Both the position numbers and the translations under genes were made by a program. This document shows, piece after piece, positions 42,375 through 50,546 of a stretch of 50,546 bases of DNA. The first letter of the stretch is position 1, and every line of letters begins with the position of its first letter. The notes beneath the pieces are model-generated. The model did not search any database, was not told the origin of the DNA, and saw only the letters and a list, made by a program, of their open reading frames with translations. This stretch comes from an uncultured Prevotellamassilia sp. (GTDB lineage Bacteria > Bacteroidota > Bacteroidia > Bacteroidales > Bacteroidaceae): assembly GCA_934255485.1 (NCBI GenBank), contig CAKQOG010000018.1, forward strand, positions 1-50,546. Reading direction: 5' to 3'.

Positions 42375-43640
42375 ATGCCCATAAATATAAAGAAGTATAT
42401 ATTGTTGTTTGTAGGTTTCTTTTTGCTGCTTTATTCAGAAAACATCAATATAGGTGGTGGCATGAAGATATCACAACTTTGGAAAATGCCATTGATGGCT
42501 TATCTTGTGTATTATATTTTTCAATACAGAAAGAAAGCCTCCCCCGATTGGACGCAGGTGTCGTATTGGCTATCGTTGAAACATTTAATAAACGGACAAT
42601 CGTGCAAAAGTTTGGTCAGCAACATACAAGACGGCATTACCTTCCTATTTTTGCCGTTATTGTATAATTTCTTTCAGAATGTATTGAACAAGGCCACTAT
42701 GGACAAATGCCTTTTGTGTGTATGCCAGTTTTTCATTCTAACCAACGTACCCTTTTTGTTCTTCGGAATGAAGAGCAACCATGAATCCCTTGACTACGGC
42801 TCTTTTCAAGCCTTTTCAGGTATTTTCCAAAATCAGCATGCCATGTCTATCATCATGGCCATTTGCATTTTGGTGCTGTTGCATAACTTTAAGCGTGGTG
42901 TGTTTGATAGCAAGACTACAAAGGCATACAATGTTTTTCTCATTGTGTTAGGTGCCTATGCCATGTATTTGGGGTTTGCCCGAACAGGTTGGGTGATGTG
43001 TGCCATAGGCATCTGCATACTCTTCTTTCCAAAAGGAATGCAGGTAAAACAATGGGCAGGAATAGTGTTCATAGCAATCGCATTGAGTGGTGGCTTTACG
43101 TATATGATGATAACGAACAAGGCTTTTCATGATAGAATCCTTGACATTAATTCGAACACGGGAAAGCAGAAGGAATTGGGCTCAGGGCGTGGCGAACTGA
43201 TAGCTAATGCATTTGAACTGTATTTTTCGGGCAACAGCTTTGAACTTGCCTGCGGCCATTCCATGGCAGGACTGAAAGAATATGAGAAGAAAAAGGTAGG
43301 GAAACCCCTATTTGCCCATAATGGTTTTGTTACGTTATTGGCCACCGATGGAGCCGTAGGTCTACTGCTTGAGTTTTTGTCTATGTTTCTGCTGTTGCGT
43401 TTCATTATCCGCAGAAGAGAATGCTCCACATACAGACTGTCCATAGCCACATGGGTAATGAATGTGGCATTTCAGATGACGCAAGGTGGTCACATTTTTC
43501 ATTACGACTTGCTGTATGCCATGATTTACGGCATACTGCAATTTGAATATGAGCAGCAGCGGAATATGGAATTGAGTCCTACTGATATTGATAATAATAG
43601 AGCAAGCGAATTAATAAATAATGAATATGAACAAGGTTAG
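42375..43640 (+). CDS. wzy: Wzy-type polysaccharide polymerase
   Basis: The 421-residue inner-membrane protein has about ten hydrophobic helices and a large periplasmic loop with GSGRGELIANAFELYF, a motif often seen in Wzy. LGFARTGWVMCAIGI and FSGIFQNQHAMSIIM are also in keeping with O-antigen ligase or polymerase proteins. It would join repeat units on undecaprenyl diphosphate. It starts 7 bases after the toroid gene and its end overlaps the GT26 gene by 20 bases. Confidence 0.8.
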   Translation: MPINIKKYILLFVGFFLLLYSENINIGGGMKISQLWKMPLMAYLVYYIFQYRKKASPDWTQVSYWLSLKHLINGQSCKSLVSNIQDGITFLFLPLLYNFFQNVLNKATMDKCLLCVCQFFILTNVPFLFFGMKSNHESLDYGSFQAFSGIFQNQHAMSIIMAICILVLLHNFKRGVFDSKTTKAYNVFLIVLGAYAMYLGFARTGWVMCAIGICILFFPKGMQVKQWAGIVFIAIALSGGFTYMMITNKAFHDRILDINSNTGKQKELGSGRGELIANAFELYFSGNSFELACGHSMAGLKEYEKKKVGKPLFAHNGFVTLLATDGAVGLLLEFLSMFLLLRFIIRRRECSTYRLSIATWVMNVAFQMTQGGHIFHYDLLYAMIYGILQFEYEQQRNMELSPTDIDNNRASELINNEYEQG

Positions 43641-44334
43641 CCTGAAAGGAATAGAAATTTATCCGTTTTCGTCGGAAAGCCAAATAGCCGACTATGCAGA
43701 ACATCATCCAGGCATACTCGTGGCTGTCAATGCAGAGAAGATATTGAACCAGACTGCCGAAACTCGCCAGATTATTAATCGCAACATAGGCTACTGCGAT
43801 GGAGCAGGTCCGCTGATGGCATTGCATAGCCTCGGCTACAAGGAAGCCATCAAAGTGGCTGGGTGCGAATTATGGCTGTCGTTGATCGAACAGTTTCATC
43901 ATACAAAGACATTTTACCTTGTGGGGGGAAAACAAGAGGTCGTTGAGCAAACGGTACGCAAACTTCGTAACCAATATGCCGACATACGCATAGTGGGCTA
44001 CCGCAACGGCTATCTCTCAACAGAGGAAGATAAGGCTCTGCTGATAGCAGATATAGTGGCGAAACGCCCCGATATAGTATTTGTAGCAATGGGTTCACCC
44101 AAGCAAGAACTGCTCATGGAGGAGATGTTACAACAGCACAAAGCCATCTATCAAGGACTTGGTGGAAGTTTCGACGTGTTTACAGAACACGTGAAGCGCG
44201 CACCGCAGTGGTGGGTCAACAACAATTTGGAATGGCTCTATCGGCTGATTCATCAGCCACAACGCATTAAGCGACAAGTGAAATTGCTGAAGTTCGCTTG
44301 GTGGATAATAGCACGTAAGTTTATAGAAAAATAA
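43621..44334 (+). CDS. WecG/TagA/CpsF-family (GT26) glycosyltransferase
   Basis: The 237-residue protein has the family core VNAEKILNQTAETRQIINR, CDGAGPLMALHSLGY, FYLVGGKQEVVEQTV, RPDIVFVAMGSPKQELL and GLGGSFDVFTEHVKRAPQWW. In enterobacteria, WecG adds ManNAcA to GlcNAc-PP-undecaprenol. The adjacent wecC and wecB strongly suggest the same donor here. The start lies 20 bases inside wzy. A G6 run lies at about 43924. Confidence 0.88.
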   Translation: MNMNKVSLKGIEIYPFSSESQIADYAEHHPGILVAVNAEKILNQTAETRQIINRNIGYCDGAGPLMALHSLGYKEAIKVAGCELWLSLIEQFHHTKTFYLVGGKQEVVEQTVRKLRNQYADIRIVGYRNGYLSTEEDKALLIADIVAKRPDIVFVAMGSPKQELLMEEMLQQHKAIYQGLGGSFDVFTEHVKRAPQWWVNNNLEWLYRLIHQPQRIKRQVKLLKFAWWIIARKFIEK

Positions 44335-44357
44335 AATAGAGAGAAACACGTACAAAA

Positions 44358-45572
44358 ATGGTAAACGTTATAGGATTAGGATACATCGGATTGCCAACAG
44401 CATTGATGTTGGCATCAAATGGTGTAGAGGTAGTTGGCACAGACTACAATCAGAACTTAGTAAATGAACTGCAAGCGGGCAGAGTGACCTTTAAGGAGGA
44501 TGGGCTGGATGAACTATTTGCGAAGGCCCTCAACGAGGGCATTAAGTTCACCAGCGAATATCAACAAACTGACATCTACATTATTTCTGTGCCAACCCCC
44601 TACGATAAGGCAACAAAAAAGATTGATGCAAGCTATGTGATTGAAGCGGTAAAAGATACTATCAGCGTGTGCAATCCAAAATCTACAATCATTATTGAGT
44701 CTACCATTAGTCCTGGCACAATCGATAAACAAATACGCCCTTTACTAAAGCAATATAATAGAGATGACATTCGATTGGTGCATGCCCCCGAACGCATTTT
44801 GCCTGGTAACATGATATACGAGTTGGTACACAACAACCGCACCATTGGCGCTGATAGCAACGAAGTAGCACAACAAATCAAAGAGCTTTATGCTTCGTTC
44901 TGCCAAGGCGAAATTGTTACCACAGATATACAAACTGCAGAGATGACAAAAGTGGTAGAAAACACCTTTAGAGCTGTAAACATTGCTTTTGCCAACGAAC
45001 TGATGCGTATTTGTCGCTACAACAACATGGATGTTTATGAAATTATACGCATCTGCAACATGCACCCGCGTGTAAATATTGCCAACCCTGGTCCTGGTGT
45101 AGGTGGTCATTGCATCCCCGTCGATCCTTGGTTCTTAGTTGGCGACTATCCCCAACTCACCCACATGATTAATGCGAGCCTTAAAGTAAACGAGGCGCAA
45201 CCCGACTATGTGCTTGAACGCATCTATCAAATTATGCAAGAGCACCACATAACCGATTTGAAGCGCGTGGGACTTTATGGTCTTACTTATAAAGAAGACG
45301 TAGACGACTTTCGCGAGTCGCCATCGTTACAAATTATTGAGTCGCAACGCAAACATCTTGCTGAGCCACTAAAATGTTACGATCCTTTCCTTGAAAACCA
45401 TCAAATTATAGCTTCGCAATATGCCGACTTTGATGAATTTCTCAACTCAATAGACCTTGTGGTTGTAATGACTAAACACCAACACATCCAACAACATTGG
45501 GACAAGTTACAAGGAAAAATCGTTCTTGACTGCCACAACATTTGTCCATTACCCAACGCATATCATCTATGA
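44358..45572 (+). CDS. wecC: UDP-N-acetyl-D-mannosamine dehydrogenase
   Basis: The enzyme oxidises UDP-ManNAc to UDP-ManNAcA with NAD. It has 404 residues. The Rossmann start VIGLGYIGLPTALMLASNGV is at 4-23. VPTPYD, ESTISPGTID, and the catalytic Cys in GPGVGGHCIPVDPWF are present. C-terminal YKEDVDDFRESPS is conserved. The next gene overlaps by 4 bases. Codon usage returns to that of core genes. Confidence 0.92.
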   Translation: MVNVIGLGYIGLPTALMLASNGVEVVGTDYNQNLVNELQAGRVTFKEDGLDELFAKALNEGIKFTSEYQQTDIYIISVPTPYDKATKKIDASYVIEAVKDTISVCNPKSTIIIESTISPGTIDKQIRPLLKQYNRDDIRLVHAPERILPGNMIYELVHNNRTIGADSNEVAQQIKELYASFCQGEIVTTDIQTAEMTKVVENTFRAVNIAFANELMRICRYNNMDVYEIIRICNMHPRVNIANPGPGVGGHCIPVDPWFLVGDYPQLTHMINASLKVNEAQPDYVLERIYQIMQEHHITDLKRVGLYGLTYKEDVDDFRESPSLQIIESQRKHLAEPLKCYDPFLENHQIIASQYADFDEFLNSIDLVVVMTKHQHIQQHWDKLQGKIVLDCHNICPLPNAYHL

Positions 45573-46681
45573 AAAAAGTAATGCTCGTTTTTGGCACACG
45601 TCCTGAAGCCATCAAAATGGCTCCTTTGGTAAAGGCTTTTGAAAGCGACAATGAGCATTTTAACACTGTGGTTTGTGTAACAGGACAACACAGAGAAATG
45701 CTCGACCAAGTGCTTGATATTTTTCACATCACACCACAATACGACCTCAACATCATGAAGAAAGGACAAGATCTTTATGATGTTACCTCGCGCATACTCA
45801 CCAGTTTGCGTGACGTGTTACAAGAGGCGAAGCCCGACATTGTGTTGGTACATGGCGACACTACCTCAACTATGGCTGCTGCATTGGCTGCATTTTATCA
45901 GCAAATACCCGTGGCACACGTAGAGGCAGGACTGCGCACACACAACATTCTTTCGCCGTGGCCCGAAGAGATGAACCGCCAAATCACCGCCCGTATTGCC
46001 TCTTATCATTTTGCACCAACCGCAGAAAGCAGAAAAAACCTGCTCAACGAAGGCATTAAAGATGAGAAAATCTTTATTACGGGCAACACCGTGATTGATG
46101 CTCTGCACTACGTAATGCGCGAGTTGAATATCAGCCCCCAATGCTCTCCCACAGACAAACGCATAGTTTTGGTTACAGGACATCGCAGAGAGAACTTTGG
46201 CGATAACTTAGAGCACATTTGCAAAGCTATCCGAACCTTAGCATGGCAGTTTCCAGACGTAGATTTTATCTATCCCATGCACCCCAACCCATCTGTTCGC
46301 ACAGCTATTAATGATATATTTGGCATAACCTCTAACACCAATCATGCTCAAAACATACGACTTATTGAGCCGCTCGACTACCTCGACTTTATCCGCTTAC
46401 TTTCGAAAGCAACTATCGTACTTACCGATAGTGGTGGCATACAAGAGGAGGCTCCTGCCCTTGGCAAACCCGTATTGGTGATGCGCAATACCTCCGAGCG
46501 CCCCGAAGCCATCGAAGCAGGAACATCCAAGCTTGTTGGTGCCGATTACTACAAAATAGTAAACGAGGTATCAGAACTTCTCAACAATCATAATGCCTAC
46601 ATGACTATGAGCAAAGCCGTTAATCCCTATGGTGATGGACATGCCTGCAATCGCATACTTGAAATACTAAAACAAGAGTAG
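45569..46681 (+). CDS. wecB: UDP-N-acetylglucosamine 2-epimerase (non-hydrolysing)
   Basis: The enzyme interconverts UDP-GlcNAc and UDP-ManNAc and provides the substrate of WecC. It has 370 residues. VFGTRPEAIKMAPLVKAF, VHGDTTSTMAAALAAFY, HVEAGLRTHN, VTGHRRENFG and DSGGIQEEAPALGKPVLVMR match the family, including the allosteric site. The ATG at 45569 overlaps the wecC stop (ATGA). The stop codon (46679-46681) lies inside an AAGTAGG-family hairpin. Confidence 0.93.
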   Translation: MKKVMLVFGTRPEAIKMAPLVKAFESDNEHFNTVVCVTGQHREMLDQVLDIFHITPQYDLNIMKKGQDLYDVTSRILTSLRDVLQEAKPDIVLVHGDTTSTMAAALAAFYQQIPVAHVEAGLRTHNILSPWPEEMNRQITARIASYHFAPTAESRKNLLNEGIKDEKIFITGNTVIDALHYVMRELNISPQCSPTDKRIVLVTGHRRENFGDNLEHICKAIRTLAWQFPDVDFIYPMHPNPSVRTAINDIFGITSNTNHAQNIRLIEPLDYLDFIRLLSKATIVLTDSGGIQEEAPALGKPVLVMRNTSERPEAIEAGTSKLVGADYYKIVNEVSELLNNHNAYMTMSKAVNPYGDGHACNRILEILKQE

Positions 46682-46706
46682 GCATTTTTGATCATAACAC
46701 CTACTC
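46676..46706 (+). terminator. AAGTAGG-family hairpin ending the capsule operon
   Basis: GAGTAGGCATT (46676-46686) pairs with AACACCTACTC (46696-46706) with two mismatches. The left arm contains the wecB stop codon. It probably ends the capsule transcript. Confidence 0.55.
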
Positions 46707-46738
46707 AACACATTGAGAAATAAAGAATTTGTGTATAT

Positions 46739-48430
46739 ATGACAAAAAAGCTATTACTTTTTTTCATGCTGAGCATAGGCTGCCACAATGCACAAGCTGA
46801 CAATAGCACCACACATTCCAATCCATACAAAAGTCCGCTATACCTGCAATTGTATGGTGGCATAAACAAGTCGGCCAATGAGCACCTGCCATGGTCTGAG
46901 TTTTCAAAATATCCATGGTCTGGTGGTATGTTTGTAGGCCTTGGACAAGATTTAAGTTCAGTTTGGGGCTGGCGTTCAGCCTTACGTTTTAATCACAACA
47001 AGAGCCGAAGCGTGCAGAAGTGTGAAAACGCCAACACTTGGGGATGGAACAACATCGGGCTTTTTGGCGATGCCACATTCGACCTCACCAATGCTTTTTC
47101 TAAACCCAAGATAAGCACCAACCGAACCTTCGACCTTAAGGCTTTTGCGGGTGTAGGCTTAGCATATACATTTGGTTTTGATAACGTTCCACTCTCTTAT
47201 ACCAACGAATATTCACGCAATAGCCGACTCTTACCTGGCTTTCGAGTAGGACTTGATGCTACATGGAAGATTGCTCCTAACTGGCGTATTGGCGCAGAAC
47301 TGAGCCAAACAATGTTTGCTGATGCCTTTAATGGTGTAAAGGCTAATTGTCCATTAGACGGGCGCACAAACTTCAAGATTGGCATAACCTACGTATTAGA
47401 AAAGAGAAAAAAGAAAGAGCAACCACACGATCCCGTCACATACGTTAATCGTCTGCGCGACGACGTTGCTTTGCCTTTTGTTATGCCCAATAATGAGGAC
47501 ATAAAGAAGCGTAAACTCTTTGGACGTGCCTTCCTTGATTTCCCCGTAAACGAAACGATTATTTATCCCCGATACCGCCGCAACCCGCAAGAGTTGCGCC
47601 GTATTCGTGCCACTATCGATAGTGCACTATTCGACAAAACAATTGTTGTTACAAGCATTAGCCTTCATGGTTATGCTTCGCCCGAAAGCCCTTATAGCAA
47701 CAACACTCGCTTGGCTAAAGGGCGTACTGCTGCCTTGATGGGCTATTTGCGCAAGCAATACAAGGTAAGCGAACAACTCTTTCACAACACTTATACTCCT
47801 GAGGATTGGAGCAACTTACGCGGCTTTATTGCCAACTCAGACCGCCGACGTGTTAAGGGTGATATTTGGTATGAAAATGCCTCTATCCTTGAAACACCTC
47901 AAGCACCAGACTTTGTGTTGAAACATCGCGACGAACTACTTCGCACCATCGATCTCAACATGGATCCCGACGAGAAAGAGCTCTTACTGAAACAAGTAGG
48001 TGGTGGCACACCTTACAAATGGTTGCTACAACACGTCTATCCCGGACTTCGCCATACCGACTATATCATTGAGTACATCGTTCGCAGCTACCCCGTGAAA
48101 CAAGCTCGCAAACTCATTTATACGCATCCCGAAGCCTTAAGCCTTAAAGAGATGTATGCCGTGGCACAAAGCTACGAAGAGGGAAGCGACGACTGGTTAG
48201 ACGCTCTTATGATAGCTGCACGCGAGTATCCTGGCGACCACACAGCCAATCTCAATGCGGCTTGTGCATGCGTCAAGATGAAACGCTTGTATGATGCTAA
48301 ACGCTTCTTAAAAAACGCTGGCAACACCCCTCAAGCCCTTTACCTATCAGACGTTATCAGCGCAATGCAAGGCAATTGCTCGTGGAAGCTAATTGACGGA
48401 AAAGTGATTATTAACGAATACAAGAAATAA
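46739..48430 (+). CDS. Outer-membrane protein with OmpA-like domain (DUF3868-like)
   Basis: The 563-residue protein has a signal peptide (1-20, ending AQA). An N-terminal beta-barrel follows (about 30-220, with YLQLYGGINKSANEHL and FKIGITYVLEK). Then comes an OmpA-like peptidoglycan-binding region with SISLHGYASPESPYSNNTRLAKGRTAALMGYL. The C-terminus is helical and TPR-like. Such proteins accompany fimbrillin or surface-lipoprotein genes in Bacteroidales. It is 4 bases upstream of the LruC lipoprotein and likely acts with it at the outer membrane. The function is unknown. Confidence 0.7.
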   Translation: MTKKLLLFFMLSIGCHNAQADNSTTHSNPYKSPLYLQLYGGINKSANEHLPWSEFSKYPWSGGMFVGLGQDLSSVWGWRSALRFNHNKSRSVQKCENANTWGWNNIGLFGDATFDLTNAFSKPKISTNRTFDLKAFAGVGLAYTFGFDNVPLSYTNEYSRNSRLLPGFRVGLDATWKIAPNWRIGAELSQTMFADAFNGVKANCPLDGRTNFKIGITYVLEKRKKKEQPHDPVTYVNRLRDDVALPFVMPNNEDIKKRKLFGRAFLDFPVNETIIYPRYRRNPQELRRIRATIDSALFDKTIVVTSISLHGYASPESPYSNNTRLAKGRTAALMGYLRKQYKVSEQLFHNTYTPEDWSNLRGFIANSDRRRVKGDIWYENASILETPQAPDFVLKHRDELLRTIDLNMDPDEKELLLKQVGGGTPYKWLLQHVYPGLRHTDYIIEYIVRSYPVKQARKLIYTHPEALSLKEMYAVAQSYEEGSDDWLDALMIAAREYPGDHTANLNAACACVKMKRLYDAKRFLKNAGNTPQALYLSDVISAMQGNCSWKLIDGKVIINEYKK

Positions 48431-48434
48431 GATT

Positions 48435-50372
48435 ATGAGCTATCAACATACAGCAAAAGGCATTTTTGCTTTGGCTCTTGTTTCGGCCTTGACCTCTTGC
48501 TCAACCGAATCGCTATCTGAATACGACCGTACAAAAGTTGATTTTAATAATTGTCTAAATGGGGATATCAGTTCCTTGCAACTATGGCGTACGGCTGTCA
48601 ATCTAAAAGTAAATGTTACAACCGATGACAACGTCAAGCTTTGGCTCATGTCGGGTAATGACAAAGGCACGCTCTACGACTATCGCGAACTATCATCGAG
48701 CGGAACCATCAACATGGTTATGCCACAAGGACAAGGTAACAACGCTTACTTAGTGAGCGTGTGCAACAGAAATAAAAAAATTACTCCCATCACTCTCACT
48801 GGCAAAACAGAAGAGAGCATAGAGCTTAACGTAAGCGGCAAAAAAGACAATTCAACAAACATTTTGCGCACCACTGCCTACTCATCGCCCCACGTAAAAG
48901 AGACTAATGAGAGCAAAGACGATTTTGGTTCAACCAACAATAGGTCATCGCTCTATGGCAATAGCATTTTGGGCAATGCATCCTACCATGAGTTTACGCC
49001 TAAACAACTCAGCGAGTCCTTTGAAGTTTTAAACAAGTTCTATCATGAGTATATCCCTGCCAAGACATTGGGCATGAACTGCGACTATGAATTAGCATCG
49101 AAGGGCGATTTCAACATTACTTTGTTTGCGGGCAACTGTCTATCAACCACTCCTCATATTCTTGGCTACTACTATCATTCACCTGGCACCTACGATGACA
49201 TTGAGTATGTAGACATTTCTGAAACCGAAATCTACGACTACATCGATGGTATGGCCAAAGTGCAATACAAGGTAAACAACACCGCTGCACAGCAATATGG
49301 CATATTAGCAGACCATTGGTACGATGCCAATTTCGACATGTTCGACCTTTTTGAAAATGGCAAACCAATCGCTGCACGCTTGGGCGACGATGCTTATAAC
49401 TCTCTTGATGTACTCGAACGTTATGGCAAAAACATCACTAATGTTCGTGGCATCAGCTTCACCATTAGTGTGCCACACGGCAAACGCATAGGTTTTTACG
49501 ACCGCTGCGAAGAAGTGGCTATGCCCGAACAATACGACCGTTTTGTGCGCATGGGCATAAAGCCCTACACCACTCGCGACAAGTATAAAGCCATGAACTT
49601 TACGTGCGAAGCTATGAACATGAACATAAATGGCTCATATCGTAGTGGTATCGTTAAGAGCAACAGTGCCTATTGGATGGGTGTGGAGAACGACTATACG
49701 GGTGGCGACCTCGACTGCAACGACGTGATGTTTGAAGTGAGCTCTGAACTCGAAATTCATCGTCCAAGCATTGTTGAGCCAGACCTCAAGCCTTTTGGCG
49801 AATACACCGATCGCATGCCCTGGACTATTGCCTACGAAGATGTTTATCGCAATGCCGACTTCGACTTTAACGACGCCGTTATCAAGGTTATTCCTAATTA
49901 TGAAAAAGAGGAATGCTGCGTAACGGTTATGGCTGCTGGCTCTACATCTAAGATGTATTTGCACTATAATGGTCCTGATGGTGACATTAACCTTGGCGAA
50001 ATTCATGAATTTTTGGGCAGTACTCCTAAGCAAGCCATTAACACTAAATATCCCGATCCACAAGTACCGTTTGTGCAAGTGGGATGCGTGAAATGGCCTA
50101 AAAACTACACCATGCAACAAGATGCAAGCCGTTTCTATATTGAAGTGCAACGTGGCACTTGTCAAGATTGTAGCGACATAATCACCCTTGCTGACAAACC
50201 AGGCGAAATGCCACAGGCTCTGCTCGTTGCTGGCGAATGGAAGTGGCCTCAAGAGGGCATAAACATCATAAATGCTTACACTGACTTTGCAAAATGGGCT
50301 AAGAACAACACTCTTTTAGAAAATTGGAATTGGTATGCTTCACCAGTAAATAATTCTGTAGTAAAATATTAA
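48435..50372 (+). CDS. LruC-domain surface lipoprotein
   Basis: The 645-residue protein has a lipobox ending LTSC at about residue 21. A Ser/Thr/Asn-rich N-terminal half is followed by the LruC domain with two acidic loops, GGDLDCNDVMFEV and NADFDFNDAVIKV, that resemble Ca-binding sites. CCVTVMAAGSTSKMYLHYNG and CVKWPKNY are typical of the family's C-terminus. LruC proteins are secreted or surface-bound in Bacteroidetes and leptospires, and their role is unsettled. It is translated 4 bases after the OmpA-like gene. Confidence 0.75.
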   Translation: MSYQHTAKGIFALALVSALTSCSTESLSEYDRTKVDFNNCLNGDISSLQLWRTAVNLKVNVTTDDNVKLWLMSGNDKGTLYDYRELSSSGTINMVMPQGQGNNAYLVSVCNRNKKITPITLTGKTEESIELNVSGKKDNSTNILRTTAYSSPHVKETNESKDDFGSTNNRSSLYGNSILGNASYHEFTPKQLSESFEVLNKFYHEYIPAKTLGMNCDYELASKGDFNITLFAGNCLSTTPHILGYYYHSPGTYDDIEYVDISETEIYDYIDGMAKVQYKVNNTAAQQYGILADHWYDANFDMFDLFENGKPIAARLGDDAYNSLDVLERYGKNITNVRGISFTISVPHGKRIGFYDRCEEVAMPEQYDRFVRMGIKPYTTRDKYKAMNFTCEAMNMNINGSYRSGIVKSNSAYWMGVENDYTGGDLDCNDVMFEVSSELEIHRPSIVEPDLKPFGEYTDRMPWTIAYEDVYRNADFDFNDAVIKVIPNYEKEECCVTVMAAGSTSKMYLHYNGPDGDINLGEIHEFLGSTPKQAINTKYPDPQVPFVQVGCVKWPKNYTMQQDASRFYIEVQRGTCQDCSDIITLADKPGEMPQALLVAGEWKWPQEGINIINAYTDFAKWAKNNTLLENWNWYASPVNNSVVKY

Positions 50373-50373
50373 T

Positions 50374-50546
50374 TGATAAGTAAGTAGACAAATTTAAATT
50401 AGTTAGAAAGGTACGGGCTGAAAGCCCAAAAGACTACAGCCCAGGGCAACGCCCTGGGTACCTATACATACGAAGATGGCGCTCTGAAGGAGCAAAAGAT
50501 GAAGCCTTGGATGCTTGTGGGTTCATCTTATGCTCTTACAGAGCGT
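50374..50546. repeat. REP-like multi-hairpin repeat at the window edge
   Basis: After ATAAGTAAGTA and TTTAAATTAG come GGGCT-GAA-AGCCC, CCCAGGGC-AAC-GCCCTGGG, and then a long imperfect hairpin (from about 50482) whose arms are 24-25 bases: GCTCTGAAGGAGCAAAAGAT on the left and ATCTTATGCTCTTACAGAGC on the right. No coding region is seen. It is probably a chromosomal repeat of the REP class, and it continues past the window. Confidence 0.7.

Overview
The window comes from a Bacteroidota chromosome, most likely order Bacteroidales and Prevotella-like. The support is: recognisable Bacteroidetes promoters (a -33 TTTG and a -7 TAnnTTTG box), an UpxY-type capsule antiterminator, a C10 (streptopain-like) peptidase, family-typical versions of CoaX, CstA and dipeptidyl peptidase IV, an LruC-domain lipoprotein, and almost no Shine-Dalgarno signals. 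The genus is inference. I see no tRNA, rRNA, CRISPR array, transposase or phage gene.

Layout. Positions 1-92 hold the tail of an unidentified gene, followed by a repeat-rich convergent gap. Positions 618-11453 are all on the minus strand. In transcription order they encode an acyl-ACP thioesterase, a DUF4488 protein, carboxynorspermidine synthase, an AAA/PD-(D/E)XK ATPase, a C10 peptidase, a DUF1934 barrel, a transglutaminase-like protein, and then coaX, an outer-membrane barrel and lptC from a promoter of their own. Positions 11563-16169 (+) carry DPP IV, recA, a small unknown and a nitroreductase. cstA lies on the minus strand. The branched-chain amino acid operon ilvD-ilvB-ilvN-ilvC (18282-23769) follows, then an orphan fucosyltransferase-like gene, an AAA_14/DUF4143 ATPase behind an array of palindromes, DUF2023 with flavodoxin, and a NahK-like sugar kinase.

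Positions 29715-46681 form a complete Wzx/Wzy-type capsule locus. In order it has promoter and structured leader, upxY, export lipoprotein (wza), co-polymerase/tyrosine kinase (wzc), flippase (wzx), four glycosyltransferases, a CapK-like adenylating enzyme, an alpha/alpha-toroid protein, polymerase (wzy), a WecG/TagA-type transferase, wecC and wecB. WecB and WecC make UDP-ManNAcA and the GT26 enzyme probably transfers it, so the repeat unit probably contains ManNAcA. No initiating sugar-1-phosphate transferase is present. An OmpA-like protein and an LruC lipoprotein follow.

The most unusual content is non-coding. There are two arrays of exactly four 22-bp quasi-palindromic units, each enclosed by similar inverted arms (325-432 and 26720-26820). 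An array of TTTCC...GGAAA palindromes runs into a promoter (25028-25153). Two identical 184-bp palindromic elements (27327-27510 and 30608-30791) have ends that match a family of small intergenic hairpins in this window. A C8 tract inside upxY could switch capsule expression on and off.
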